From assembly GCA_003221375.1 (NCBI GenBank), contig QHRI01000320.1, forward strand, positions 1 to 5,669: a stretch of DNA of 5,669 nt. The letters are read 5' to 3'. The DNA comes from Verrucomicrobiota bacterium. Its GTDB lineage: Bacteria > Verrucomicrobiota > Verrucomicrobiia > Chthoniobacterales > UBA10450. Positions within the stretch are counted from its first letter, which is position 1, and each line of letters begins with the position of its first letter. The notes below the pieces were generated by a model that was given only the letters and a program-made list of their open reading frames with translations, did not search any database and was not told the DNA's origin. Shown one piece after another: positions 1-5,198 of this stretch. Both the position numbers and the translations under genes were made by a program.

Positions 1-1
1 T

Positions 2-709
2 GGCTCAATTGAAGGCAACGGCACTGTATTCCTCGGCCGATACAACCTGACCGTAGGGAGCAACAATCTGAACACGACCTTCTCCGGAGTGATGACTGAC
101 GGAGGTGAATTTCGAGGCACGGGTGGCTCGCTGACGAAGATTGGGAGAGGAAAGCTGGTTCTTAGTCATAGGAACACCTACACGGGAGGAACTACGGTCA
201 AGCGCGGCAAACTTATAGTTAACAACATTGGACACTCCGGCACAGGCAGCGGGCCGGTGCTGGTCAATGCCGGCATGCTCGGCGGCAAAGGCATAATCGC
301 TGGGGCGGTGACCGTCGGCACAGGCAGTGGGCAAGGGGCAACTCTATCACCCGGTTACTTGCACGAGGCTGGCAGCCCCGGCCCTCTTACCATCCAGAGC
401 ACGCTGACATTTAACGCCGACGCGATCTGCAAAGTGGAAGTGAACAGCGACACCGCCACCGCCGACGAAGTGATCGCCAACGGCGTGACCATCAACACCG
501 GCGCGCAATTTTCCTTTGCCGATCTTGGAAGTGGCACGCTTATACCAGGCACAGTTTTCACAGTGATCAACAATACTGCGGCGACGCCGATTGCGGGCAC
601 ATTCAGTAATCTTCCTGATGGTGGGACATTCACGAGCAATGGCAACACCTATCAAGTGAGCTACGAAGGCGGCGATGGCAATGACCTGATACTAACAGTC
701 GTGCCGTAG
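2..709 (+). CDS. Autotransporter-associated beta-strand repeat protein, C-terminal part (5' end outside window)
   Basis: The frame is open from the first bases of the window, so this is the last 235 residues of a longer protein; the GTG at 89 is an internal Val, not a start. Residues about 43-75 (counted from the window edge) form a classic PATR-type repeat, with the pattern LTKxGxGKLxLS, then NTYTGGTTV, then GKLIVNN. This is followed by a Gly/Thr/Val-rich beta-helix-like region (GTGSG twice, LSPG, TFNADAICKVEVNSDTATAD) and a terminal GGDGNDLILTVVP. In this family such repeats form extracellular beta-helical passengers. No beta-barrel or PEP-CTERM-like sorting segment follows before the TAG at 707, which is common in Verrucomicrobiota and Planctomycetota members but leaves the export route unknown. 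Composition is typical of secreted proteins (few Cys, many Gly/Thr/Asn). The next gene lies 50 bases downstream and also encodes an exported protein. The family assignment is firm; ligand and role are unknown. Confidence 0.88.
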   Translation, partial: GSIEGNGTVFLGRYNLTVGSNNLNTTFSGVMTDGGEFRGTGGSLTKIGRGKLVLSHRNTYTGGTTVKRGKLIVNNIGHSGTGSGPVLVNAGMLGGKGIIAGAVTVGTGSGQGATLSPGYLHEAGSPGPLTIQSTLTFNADAICKVEVNSDTATADEVIANGVTINTGAQFSFADLGSGTLIPGTVFTVINNTAATPIAGTFSNLPDGGTFTSNGNTYQVSYEGGDGNDLILTVVP

Positions 710-759
710 TTTGCGCCACAGAATTTTAGTTACGAATCGTTACAATGGAGGCAAAGGTC

Positions 760-1515
760 ATGAACAGAAAACTGAATTATCGTGCTGTAAAGCGTGTGTT
801 AGCCGTCCTCGCTTTCGCAGTGGGACTGAACCTGGCGTGGGCGATACGGCTGCAGGCGTCGGGGAACGTGGAAGTGAGAGAGCAGGATGGAGTCCTGGTC
901 GTTACAGGTGACGACAGTGACAACAACATCATCATCCAAGAAGGTGGCCTTGTGACAGGGCGTGGGGGAACAACTGTCAATGGCACTGTCCAAGGCGTAA
1001 TCCGTGACGTCGTTATCAGGATGAGGGGCGGCGATGACTTCGTCCGCATTGATGCGGGTCCGGGTACGACGATTTTTAGAAACCTCAAAATCGAGACGGG
1101 CATGGGAGACGACATGATCGAGATCTTGGGTGTCAGAGTAACAGATGAAACACAGATTGACACTGGGGATGGAAACGACATCCTCTTCATTGATGGTGTG
1201 CGTACGCCTTTCGGGTTCAGCCGGTCGGGCTTTACAGGCAACTTTGCCTTGGAGACCGGCAGCGGCAGAGATCTTTTCGAGTTTCACAACGCCATTTTTC
1301 GGGGCGAAGTAGATGTGAGGCTCGGCTTCGGAATTGACGGCGCGTGCGGCTTTGAAGACTCTGAATTTGAGAGGCCCGACCTAGTGAGGTTCGATGGTGG
1401 ACCGCCCAGCGGGTTTCCCGGCGACGGGATCGTTAACGCCGGCTTAGAATTTACGATTATTGATTTCGAGGACTTTCCTGATGACTGTTCCTTCCTAGGT
1501 GGCAGAGACATCTAG
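760..1515 (+). CDS. Secreted protein with degenerate RTX-like Gly/Asp repeats
   Basis: I chose ATG 760 because GGAG at 747-750 sits 9 bases upstream; an in-frame ATG at 745 would place that Shine-Dalgarno sequence inside the gene. The product is 251 residues. The N-terminus has a basic stretch (MNRKLNYRAVKR), a hydrophobic core at about 13-28 and a likely cleavage site near AWA or LQASG, so it is predicted to be exported. The mature part carries repeated turns at roughly 50-59 (GDDSDNNIII), 88-97 (MRGGDDFVRI), 113-122 (TGMGDDMIEI), 135-144 (TGDGNDILFI) and 166-175 (TGSGRDLFEF). They resemble the GGxGxDxLx nonapeptide of calcium-binding RTX proteins but are spaced about 22-38 residues apart instead of in tandem. 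That suggests rungs of a beta-helix more than a true RTX calcium roll. Cys196 and Cys243 could form a disulfide. Function is unknown; the neighbour upstream is also a surface-type protein. Confidence 0.82.
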   Translation: MNRKLNYRAVKRVLAVLAFAVGLNLAWAIRLQASGNVEVREQDGVLVVTGDDSDNNIIIQEGGLVTGRGGTTVNGTVQGVIRDVVIRMRGGDDFVRIDAGPGTTIFRNLKIETGMGDDMIEILGVRVTDETQIDTGDGNDILFIDGVRTPFGFSRSGFTGNFALETGSGRDLFEFHNAIFRGEVDVRLGFGIDGACGFEDSEFERPDLVRFDGGPPSGFPGDGIVNAGLEFTIIDFEDFPDDCSFLGGRDI

Positions 1516-1596
1516 GCATCACGGATAGATCTTCGCTATCATAGAGGCGTCGTGTATTACATCTGCCGTCGCCCCAGAAAGCGAGCAAAACTGATA

Positions 1597-1617
1597 TGGG
1601 GCCGACACGCAGCCCCA
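1597..1617. other. Short stem-loop between genes
   Basis: TGGGGC at 1597-1602 pairs with GCCCCA at 1612-1617 around a 9-base loop. It lies 81 bases after the stop of the secreted-protein gene and has no T-tract behind it, so it is a poor fit to an intrinsic terminator. It may be a chance hairpin or a weak mRNA-end structure. Confidence 0.25.
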
Positions 1618-1672
1618 ATTCCAACCGTTCAGCCGCTTGACGCTGGGAAGCCGATATGTTCAGTTGAACAGT

Positions 1673-1945
1673 ATGCGTGCGGCGCGCCTTCAAGACGCAC
1701 TCGAACGGCTAACTGTGGCAATACGTGACGTTGAAGCAGAACTCACCGCATTGAAGGCGGAGCACGATCCGCTGGCGTCGCACATCTTCGTTTCGCGCCG
1801 TCACTATCGGAACGTCAACGATACCAAAAGCGGGAAGCGACGCGAGATGATGGCCCGGATAAGTTTCAATACTGCCTGCGAGCTAGGCTTTCGCGGCGGC
1901 CTCGACGAGTGGAAGGGCCTTATGGGAGCAGTTGCGCGACGGTGA
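1673..1945 (+). CDS. Small hypothetical protein with N-terminal coiled coil
   Basis: From ATG 1673 the product is 90 residues; a TTG at 1637 would add 12. Neither start has a clear ribosome binding site, so the 5' end is uncertain. Residues about 1-30 (RLQDALERLTVAIRDVEAEL and on to LKAE) show heptad-like spacing of Leu/Val/Ile with charged residues, as in a short coiled coil. A basic middle section (SRRHYRN to SGKRREMM) is followed by a C-terminal segment with FNTACELGFRGGLDEWKGLM at 65-84, which reads like a small folded helical motif. Codon choice is protein-like over the whole frame. I do not recognise the family. There is no signal peptide or membrane segment. The stop at 1943-1945 lies only 6 bases from the end of a convergent minus-strand ORF, so the two could be a tail-to-tail pair in accessory DNA. 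Confidence 0.5.
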   Translation: MRAARLQDALERLTVAIRDVEAELTALKAEHDPLASHIFVSRRHYRNVNDTKSGKRREMMARISFNTACELGFRGGLDEWKGLMGAVARR

Positions 1946-1951
1946 CCGGTC

Positions 1952-2182
1952 TCAATTACTATCATCACTAAGGAGCGCTGAACCCGCTAATTCGTGCGTG
2001 ATTCTCTCAAGTTCCACAAACGCGGTCAGCTTTTCATCCCCGGCGCGCAACGAAACGCTTTCCGTCACCGCGATGCGCATCAACAATCCAAATCGTTTGG
2101 CCGTGGGAATCAATCGCTGAGATACAGCCCCAAATCCAATCGGCCTTGCTGAGATTGTCAGCGATGATTTCCCAGTCTTCAC
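1952..2182 (-). CDS. Small hypothetical protein, possibly starting later
   Basis: This minus-strand frame is open from a TAG at 2201-2203 to the TGA at 1952-1954. The longest choice starts at GTG 2182 (76 residues). An internal ATG at 2080 gives 42 residues beginning MRIAVTESVSLRAGDEKL. Neither has a strong Shine-Dalgarno sequence. The part after the internal ATG has good protein character, with an amphipathic stretch (DEKLTAFVELERITHELAG) and codons such as GCG, GTG, CTG, GAA and GCC, whereas the first 35 residues are less convincing. I do not recognise a domain, although the short SVSLRAxDEKLTAFxELE pattern looks like something that could be conserved. The ORF is convergent with the coiled-coil ORF to its left. 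A shorter gene, or a remnant of one, is possible. The 46-aa plus-strand reading across the same DNA is poorer. Confidence 0.42.
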   Translation of the reverse strand: MKTGKSSLTISARPIGFGAVSQRLIPTAKRFGLLMRIAVTESVSLRAGDEKLTAFVELERITHELAGSALLSDDSN

Positions 2183-2929
2183 GCACGCTCTGTGCTTAGA
2201 CTATTCCAAGTGCTACAAAGGTTGGCTTTGTTGGCGTCGTATTTCTTCACCCAACTACGACGCGCAAGCAGGCTGGCTGCTTTATGCTGTTGATCGTTTC
2301 TCTGTCAAACGGTCTCAATCGTAATCCACAGCCCTTATCGGCAAGGCGGATATCCATCACACAGGGCACTGGTTCAGTATGGTTAACAACCCTATAAGAT
2401 CCTGACGGAAGCGAAAGCAGCGCCTCAACCACAATTTTCATGCACAAGTCCGGATGGTCTCGGTAGTCCGCTTACCAGATATTTACGATGTTGATTCCGA
2501 CAAGCTTTGAGCATCTCTCGTCCCGAGGATACACGGTCATGCCGACGATCACGCCGCCAGTTATTGTATTGCCCTTACTGTTGCCACGTCGTCGAACACC
2601 GCGCCGGGACAAATAGCTCATTCAACAACTTCATACGGATTTCTGCGCTCGAAGTTCTCGAAACGTCGTTTGGCCGAATGTCCGAACAGATAGCAATCGA
2701 AAAAAATTAAGGATGAATCGCCCGTTCGAGTTGTTTCGGGAACTTTGTTCCGTAGTTTCCGTAGAACATTAGAAGGGACGTGTTTCCTAGACGCGCCGGC
2801 GCTTCAGCTTGCAGGCTTTGTCTCGAAGGGACACGCAAAGCTTTAACCACGGTGCCGGAGGGGAATCCTGGATGCGCTTCTCAGGACGCACAAAAGTACA
2901 GCAGCGGTCTGTCGTGACTTGACGGCATC
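2183..2929. other. Gene-poor stretch with decayed or uncertain ORFs
   Basis: This 750-base stretch holds no gene I can identify. Its best protein-like signal is on the minus strand at 2247-2621 (listed separately as a possible pseudogene). A second minus-strand frame, from about 2703 down to a TAA at 2575-2577, reads IAICSDIRPNDVSRTSS then KLLNELFVPARCSTTWQQ. A plus-strand ORF at 2507-2710 starts at TTG, covers the same DNA and includes CPYCCHVVEH. These overlap in opposite directions, so at most one set can be real, and none has a ribosome binding site. Positions 2711-2929 hold only a 19-codon plus-strand ORF (2713, MNRPFELFRELC) and no clear promoter. Overall this looks like intergenic DNA with decaying gene remnants. 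Confidence 0.4.
2247..2621 (-). pseudogene. Possible small gene interrupted by one in-frame stop
   Basis: One minus-strand frame reads from ATG 2621 to TAA 2474-2472 (49 residues). It then continues in the same frame for another 74 residues to a TGA at 2249-2247. Both parts look like protein. The first has GNTITGGVIVGMTVYPRDER and then CSKLVGINIVNIW; the second has ADYRDHPDLCMKIVVEALLS and later PVPCVMDIRLADKGCGLRLR. The junction INIVNIW-stop-ADYRDHPDL would be continuous if the TAA had been a Tyr codon (TAT or TAC), so a single base change could have split one gene of about 124 codons. Alternatively the second part is a separate gene starting at TTG 2447 or ATG 2441. Upstream of 2621 the frame closes at once (TGA), and a frameshift from the neighbouring frame is possible. 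No family is recognised. Confidence 0.28.
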
Positions 2930-3391
2930 ATGAAAAAGAAAAAGATCGAAACGCACAAGATCGGGTTAGTCGGCCAAGCGCCTTCGCGGCGCGGAGACCC
3001 GCGCAAGCCACTAGCCGGCCCGAACGGCCAGAAGATTGCCAGGCTTGCAGGATTGAATTATGACGAGCTGATTGCGTGTCGCCGGAGACACCTGAACACG
3101 CACTACAACGGAAAGCGCGGCAAAGGCTACGCGTTCGACCACGCAAAAGGCAAGGTCAAAGCCGCCGACATCCTGTTAGACTGGCGCGTCGAGCGCATCG
3201 TCCTGCTCGGTAAGAACGTTGCTCGTTGCTTCGGCTTCTGCGACCTGCCTTTTCTGGCGGAGATAAGCGTTTATGGACGCCGGTTTTTGATCTTTCCGCA
3301 TCCTTCTAGCATTAATCGATGGTGGAACGAACGACGAAACGAACGACGCGCTCGACAACTTCTGCAGCGGTTCCTACGGCTTGGTGAGTGA
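2930..3391 (+). CDS. Uracil-DNA glycosylase superfamily protein (phage-type, small)
   Basis: The 153-residue product carries the layout of the UDG fold. A first motif at 12-24 (GLVGQAPSRRGDP) is followed by PLAGPNGQKIARLAGL at 27-42. Next come a central strand and helix at 87-103 (VERIVLLGKNVARCFGF) and a second motif at 119-134 (FLIFPHPSSINRWWNE) with the His-Pro-Ser of the DNA-binding loop (H124). In the superfamily these two loops flank the uracil pocket and cut the N-glycosidic bond of damaged or unusual bases. The usual acidic residue after GQAP is replaced by Ser-Arg-Arg-Gly, and there is no four-Cys cluster, so it is not a standard family 4 or 5 Fe-S UDG. Activity and substrate are therefore open. 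ATG 2930 is the only good start; its ribosome binding site is weak. A 12-bp tandem duplication encodes NERR-NERR near the C-terminus. The winged-helix gene follows 51 bases later. Confidence 0.75.
   Translation: MKKKKIETHKIGLVGQAPSRRGDPRKPLAGPNGQKIARLAGLNYDELIACRRRHLNTHYNGKRGKGYAFDHAKGKVKAADILLDWRVERIVLLGKNVARCFGFCDLPFLAEISVYGRRFLIFPHPSSINRWWNERRNERRARQLLQRFLRLGE
3326..3349 (+). repeat. 12-bp tandem duplication inside the UDG-like gene
   Basis: AACGAACGACGA (3326-3337) is followed directly by AACGAACGACGC (3338-3349), one mismatch in 12. It encodes Asn-Glu-Arg-Arg twice at residues 133-140. The unit is a multiple of three, so the frame is kept. It looks like a small slippage duplication in the basic C-terminal helix. 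Confidence 0.8.
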
Positions 3392-3442
3392 GCCACCGCT
3401 GCCCAGACTTGCACCCGTCGAGCTGAATTGTCGGTGGGCGGG

Positions 3443-4000
3443 ATGCAGAGCATATTGGCAAAGTCTATGAAGGATTCTGTCGTCAGAGGGCGCCTACTGC
3501 AGCTTCTCTATGAACGTCGACGCGAAGGTTCCATTGCGTTCGGCCACGGTGAGCAGGCGGTCCCGCCGCCAGAAGGTATAAATCGCCGTGACTGGCTTCG
3601 CGCCGTTGCCCAGCTTTCAGAGTACCGCCTCATCGACTGGACTCCTCTTGAAGATCAGAGCGGAATGGGCCTGCTGTCCGGCTTTGCTAAGATAAGCGAT
3701 TTCGGAGTCAAAGTGCTCGAAGTTGGTGTCGCGTCCCCGATCTCGATCTCTATCGATGAGAGCCGACGAACCACTGTTCTCCGGCAGCAACAAGCGCCGA
3801 TCGCAGCGATTACTTCGCAGCAGCAGGCGACTACGGAGGCACTGGAAAAAGTGATCACCGCGATCAATCAAGCCGATCTGTCGGAGAAGGAGAAAAACGC
3901 GGCGAAATCTTTGTTGCGAAAACTGCTGGGGAGCAAAGCAGCGGGCAATGTGTTAGGCGCTGGCGCCCAATCCCTCGCCGCGAAGTATTTCACGGGATAG
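3443..4000 (+). CDS. Predicted winged-helix protein with Gln-rich linker and helical Gly/Ala tail
   Basis: I place the start at ATG 3443, with a GGTGGGCGGG stretch just upstream. TTG 3428 would add 5 residues, and ATG 3467 would remove 8. The product has 185 residues. Residues 10-95 look like a winged helix: helix RGRLLQLLYERRREG (15-29), a recognition-type helix RRDWLRAVAQLSEYRLIDW (48-66) and a wing ending FAKISDFGVKVLEVG (81-95), which matches the common IT-x-x-G-x-x-x-LE ending of such domains. Residues 96-130 form a low-complexity linker with two QQQ runs. The tail has one charged amphipathic helix (EALEKVITAINQADLSEKEK) followed by KSLLRKLLGSKAAGNVLGAG, rich in small residues. The fold is inferred by eye; DNA binding is likely but unproven, and the tail could mediate oligomerisation or membrane contact. 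It lies 51 bases after the UDG-like gene and may be co-transcribed. Confidence 0.68.
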   Translation: MQSILAKSMKDSVVRGRLLQLLYERRREGSIAFGHGEQAVPPPEGINRRDWLRAVAQLSEYRLIDWTPLEDQSGMGLLSGFAKISDFGVKVLEVGVASPISISIDESRRTTVLRQQQAPIAAITSQQQATTEALEKVITAINQADLSEKEKNAAKSLLRKLLGSKAAGNVLGAGAQSLAAKYFTG

Positions 4001-4260
4001 ATCGCCAGACCGATCCGCTGGCTCAATAAGGAACGTGCTTGGAGAAGCGCGAGCGATTATTTGCTCCGTCCAGTTATTTGCAATCAAACCGATGCAATCA
4101 AAGGTCGTGCTTTCGAGCGGTCGCACGCACTAAGGGCCCCGCGTTTCACCGCAGTTTTCTACGCTCGGCGCAATTTTCGATGCAAAACGGCGCCACTGGA
4201 CGCAAAAAAAAACGTTTGATCTAATGGTTTCCGTCCTCGCAGAATGACGTTTTCCAAAAG

Positions 4261-4280
4261 CGCGCAAAACCGCGCAAAAA
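4261..4280. repeat. 10-bp tandem duplication
   Basis: CGCGCAAAAC at 4261-4270 is followed directly by CGCGCAAAAA at 4271-4280 (9 of 10 identical). A related CGCAAAAAAAAA run begins at 4201. Its position in intergenic DNA upstream of the short-gene run would suit a protein-binding site or simple slippage. Confidence 0.6.
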
Positions 4281-4343
4281 CTCATTGTTCGATTAGTCGT
4301 CTGGGAACGCCCGCATGATATGAATGCATGGTCGATAAATACC

Positions 4344-4353
4344 ATTAGCTAAT
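4344..4353. promoter_or_regulatory. Perfect palindrome, possible operator
   Basis: ATTAGCTAAT is its own reverse complement over 10 bases and lies about 95 bases before the first short ORF. Such A/T-rich dyads often serve as dimer-binding sites, but a single copy of this length can also occur by chance. The regulator encoded from 5282 onwards would be one candidate binder. Confidence 0.3.
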
Positions 4354-4410
4354 CGGCAGTCGCGGCCGTACGTTGGCTCCTTAACAATCGCAGCGTCAAT
4401 CGATCGCTCA

Positions 4411-4438
4411 GGTGTGCGGCCCCTTCTCTCTGCACACC
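4411..4438 (+). promoter_or_regulatory. Leader hairpin before the short-gene run
   Basis: GGTGTGC (4411-4417) pairs with GCACACC (4432-4438). One G-T and one G-C pair extend the stem inward to nine pairs around a C/T-rich loop (CCCCTTCTCT). The hairpin ends 10 bases before the GTG at 4449, so it would sit in the mRNA leader. No T-tract follows, so it is a poor terminator; it could affect translation start or mark an RNA 5' end. Confidence 0.35.
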
Positions 4439-4448
4439 AAACTAAATC

Positions 4449-4622
4449 GTGAATGCTATCGCTGCACATAGGGACGAGCTCGAAAGATTGCTCATGAACT
4501 TGTCGGGCAATACTGCCGTCTCAGGGATAGGTTTCGCGGCGTTCCTGGATGCTTATATCACGTGCCTCGATACGAACTGCTCAGACATCAGCGCTCGCGT
4601 CAATCGCCACCAGCACCAATAA
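4449..4622 (+). CDS. Short hypothetical protein, first of a run of small ORFs
   Basis: The frame opens after a TAA at 4443-4445 and starts at GTG 4449, giving 57 residues; ATG 4494 is an alternative start (42 residues). No clear Shine-Dalgarno sequence is seen, and a leader hairpin ends 10 bases upstream. The sequence begins MNAIAAHRDELERLLMNLSG and continues into a mixed hydrophobic stretch (VSGIGFAAFLDAYITCLDTN) before a basic, His/Gln-rich end (SARVNRHQHQ). An N-terminal amphipathic helix followed by a short apolar helix is likely; it is too short and interrupted for a clear membrane span. No family is recognised. The stop is only 13 bases from the next start, whose strong ribosome binding site begins 2 bases after this stop. 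That spacing supports co-transcription and is the main reason to believe the ORF is real. Confidence 0.45.
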   Translation: MNAIAAHRDELERLLMNLSGNTAVSGIGFAAFLDAYITCLDTNCSDISARVNRHQHQ

Positions 4623-4624
4623 AT

Positions 4625-4628
4625 GGAG
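4625..4628 (+). promoter_or_regulatory. Ribosome binding site deciding the start at 4636
   Basis: GGAG lies 7 bases before ATG 4636. It is the clearest Shine-Dalgarno sequence in the right half of the window and argues against the longer in-frame start at 4549, which has none. Confidence 0.75.
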
Positions 4629-4635
4629 AATTACC

Positions 4636-4821
4636 ATGGAACCAACATTGACCAAGAACTGCACGCTTTACTACGCCCAACATAAAACTCCAAAAAGTCG
4701 TGCGGCGCTTTTCAAGAAGCTTCGCGCTGCAGCCCGCAAGAGGCGGCCGGATGTTCAGCTGCAGCTGACCTCCGGCGAGTTGTTCATCGCAGCACGACTT
4801 CATCAGGACAACGGGCGCTGA
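4636..4821 (+). CDS. Small basic hypothetical protein
   Basis: The product is 61 residues, starting at the ATG supported by GGAG at optimal spacing. The N-terminus (MEPTLTKNCTLYYAQHKTPK) is followed by a strongly basic helix at about 21-37 (SRAALFKKLRAAARKRR). A short strand-turn-strand pattern follows (DVQLQLTSGELFIAARLH). The basic helix plus a beta hairpin would suit nucleic-acid binding or a small adaptor, but this is inference from composition only. There is no signal peptide, membrane segment or known motif. The gene follows a 57-residue ORF by 13 bases and precedes a 52-residue ORF by 20 bases on the same strand, so it probably belongs to a small operon. Of the short ORFs here it is the best supported. 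Confidence 0.68.
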   Translation: MEPTLTKNCTLYYAQHKTPKSRAALFKKLRAAARKRRPDVQLQLTSGELFIAARLHQDNGR

Positions 4822-4841
4822 GCCGCTTGCTTGATTGCCTC

Positions 4842-5000
4842 ATGGGTCCCCTGACTCTCGCGAGTTCACAAAACGAAGAGACCGATTTTGCCGCAGAGCG
4901 ACGTTGGGAAAACGAAGGGGGAATCCGGGACAACTTCAACAGGCACTGTGTGATGATCGCAAGGAAGACGCCACAACCGGTACGACGAGAGGCACGCTGA
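4842..5000 (+). CDS. Short hypothetical protein with RRWENEGG motif
   Basis: ATG 4842 gives 52 residues ending at TGA 4998-5000. The start has no good ribosome binding site, but it lies 20 bases after the previous stop, so translation could be coupled. The N-terminal half is acidic and polar (ASSQNEETDFAAERRWENEG), with RRWENEGG at 20-27; the C-terminal half is basic (CVMIARKTPQPVRREAR). A compact motif of the RWENEGG type in a polar, probably disordered N-terminus looks like a protein-interaction or conserved recognition segment, but I cannot tie it to a named family. An overlapping TTG-started frame at 4835-5023 is less protein-like (many Arg/Thr/Gly) and is probably a shadow. After the TGA the same frame stays open and contains the next ORF. 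Confidence 0.5.
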   Translation: MGPLTLASSQNEETDFAAERRWENEGGIRDNFNRHCVMIARKTPQPVRREAR

Positions 5001-5027
5001 AGGCATTCCGCTACGAAGTTTAAGCAC

Positions 5028-5198
5028 ATGCATCTAATCCAATTCCGCGAAATAATGCGAGATGCTGAAGTCGCATATGCAATTCATCCGATCGTGCGCA
5101 AGTACCTCCTAACTGCAAAGGACACGACCAAAGCCCTGATCGCATGCGGCGTACCGAGGGCTGCCAATGTCGCTCAGATTACGAGCGCCTGGATATGA
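5028..5198 (+). CDS. Short hypothetical protein, helical
   Basis: ATG 5028 gives 56 residues with stop TGA 5196-5198. It lies 27 bases after the preceding stop, in the same frame. The sequence reads well as a helical protein: MHLIQFREIMRDAEVAYAIH, then PIVRKYLLTAKDTTKALIAC, then GVPRAANVAQITSAWI. Alternating charged and apolar residues suggest two or three amphipathic helices; there is no signal peptide or clear transmembrane segment. No family is recognised. The stop overlaps an ATG at 5195 (ATGA) that is in frame with the downstream regulator, and its last 32 bases overlap a possible ORF in a third frame (5167-5313). Either arrangement would favour coupled translation. Confidence 0.48.
   Translation: MHLIQFREIMRDAEVAYAIHPIVRKYLLTAKDTTKALIACGVPRAANVAQITSAWI

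Larger units (their letters stand above)
4001..4448. other. Intergenic region with repeat and palindromic elements
   Basis: I find no convincing gene in these 448 bases. ORFs at 4039-4224 (plus, TTG start) and 4130-4345 (minus) are rich in Arg/Ser/Cys and have no ribosome binding site, so I treat them as chance. A GCCAG/CTGGC stem (4004-4008 with 4018-4022) sits just after the upstream stop but lacks a T-tract. The second half holds a 10-bp tandem duplication, a 10-bp palindrome and a hairpin (listed separately), which makes it the likely control region for the short genes that follow. No clear -35/-10 pair stands out. Confidence 0.5.

Noticed and set aside
238..332. Two copies of CGGCACAGGCAG-GGGC inside the autotransporter gene
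   Set aside because: They encode the same GTGSG turn in a repetitive protein and need no further explanation than the protein repeat.
777..1287. Long minus-strand ORFs of 154 and 162 codons
   Set aside because: They are antisense to the secreted-protein gene, which has a signal peptide, repeats and a ribosome binding site; their composition is that of shadows.
1524..1540. GATAG/CTATC hairpin shortly after the secreted-protein stop
   Set aside because: The stem is only five pairs, with no G/C-rich core and no T-tract, so it does not support a terminator.
2507..2710. Plus-strand ORF with CPYCCHVVEH, resembling half a zinc ribbon
   Set aside because: It has only one CxxC pair, a TTG start and no ribosome binding site, and it overlaps minus-strand frames that look at least as protein-like. 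It is not annotated as a gene.
4039..4224. Plus-strand ORF of 61 codons ending GRKKKRLI
   Set aside because: It has a TTG start and no ribosome binding site, is rich in Arg/Ser/Cys, and its basic end comes from a poly-A run.
4835..5023. Plus-strand ORF of 62 codons
   Set aside because: It overlaps the more protein-like 52-residue frame at 4842-5000; it has a TTG start and an Arg/Thr/Gly-rich composition.
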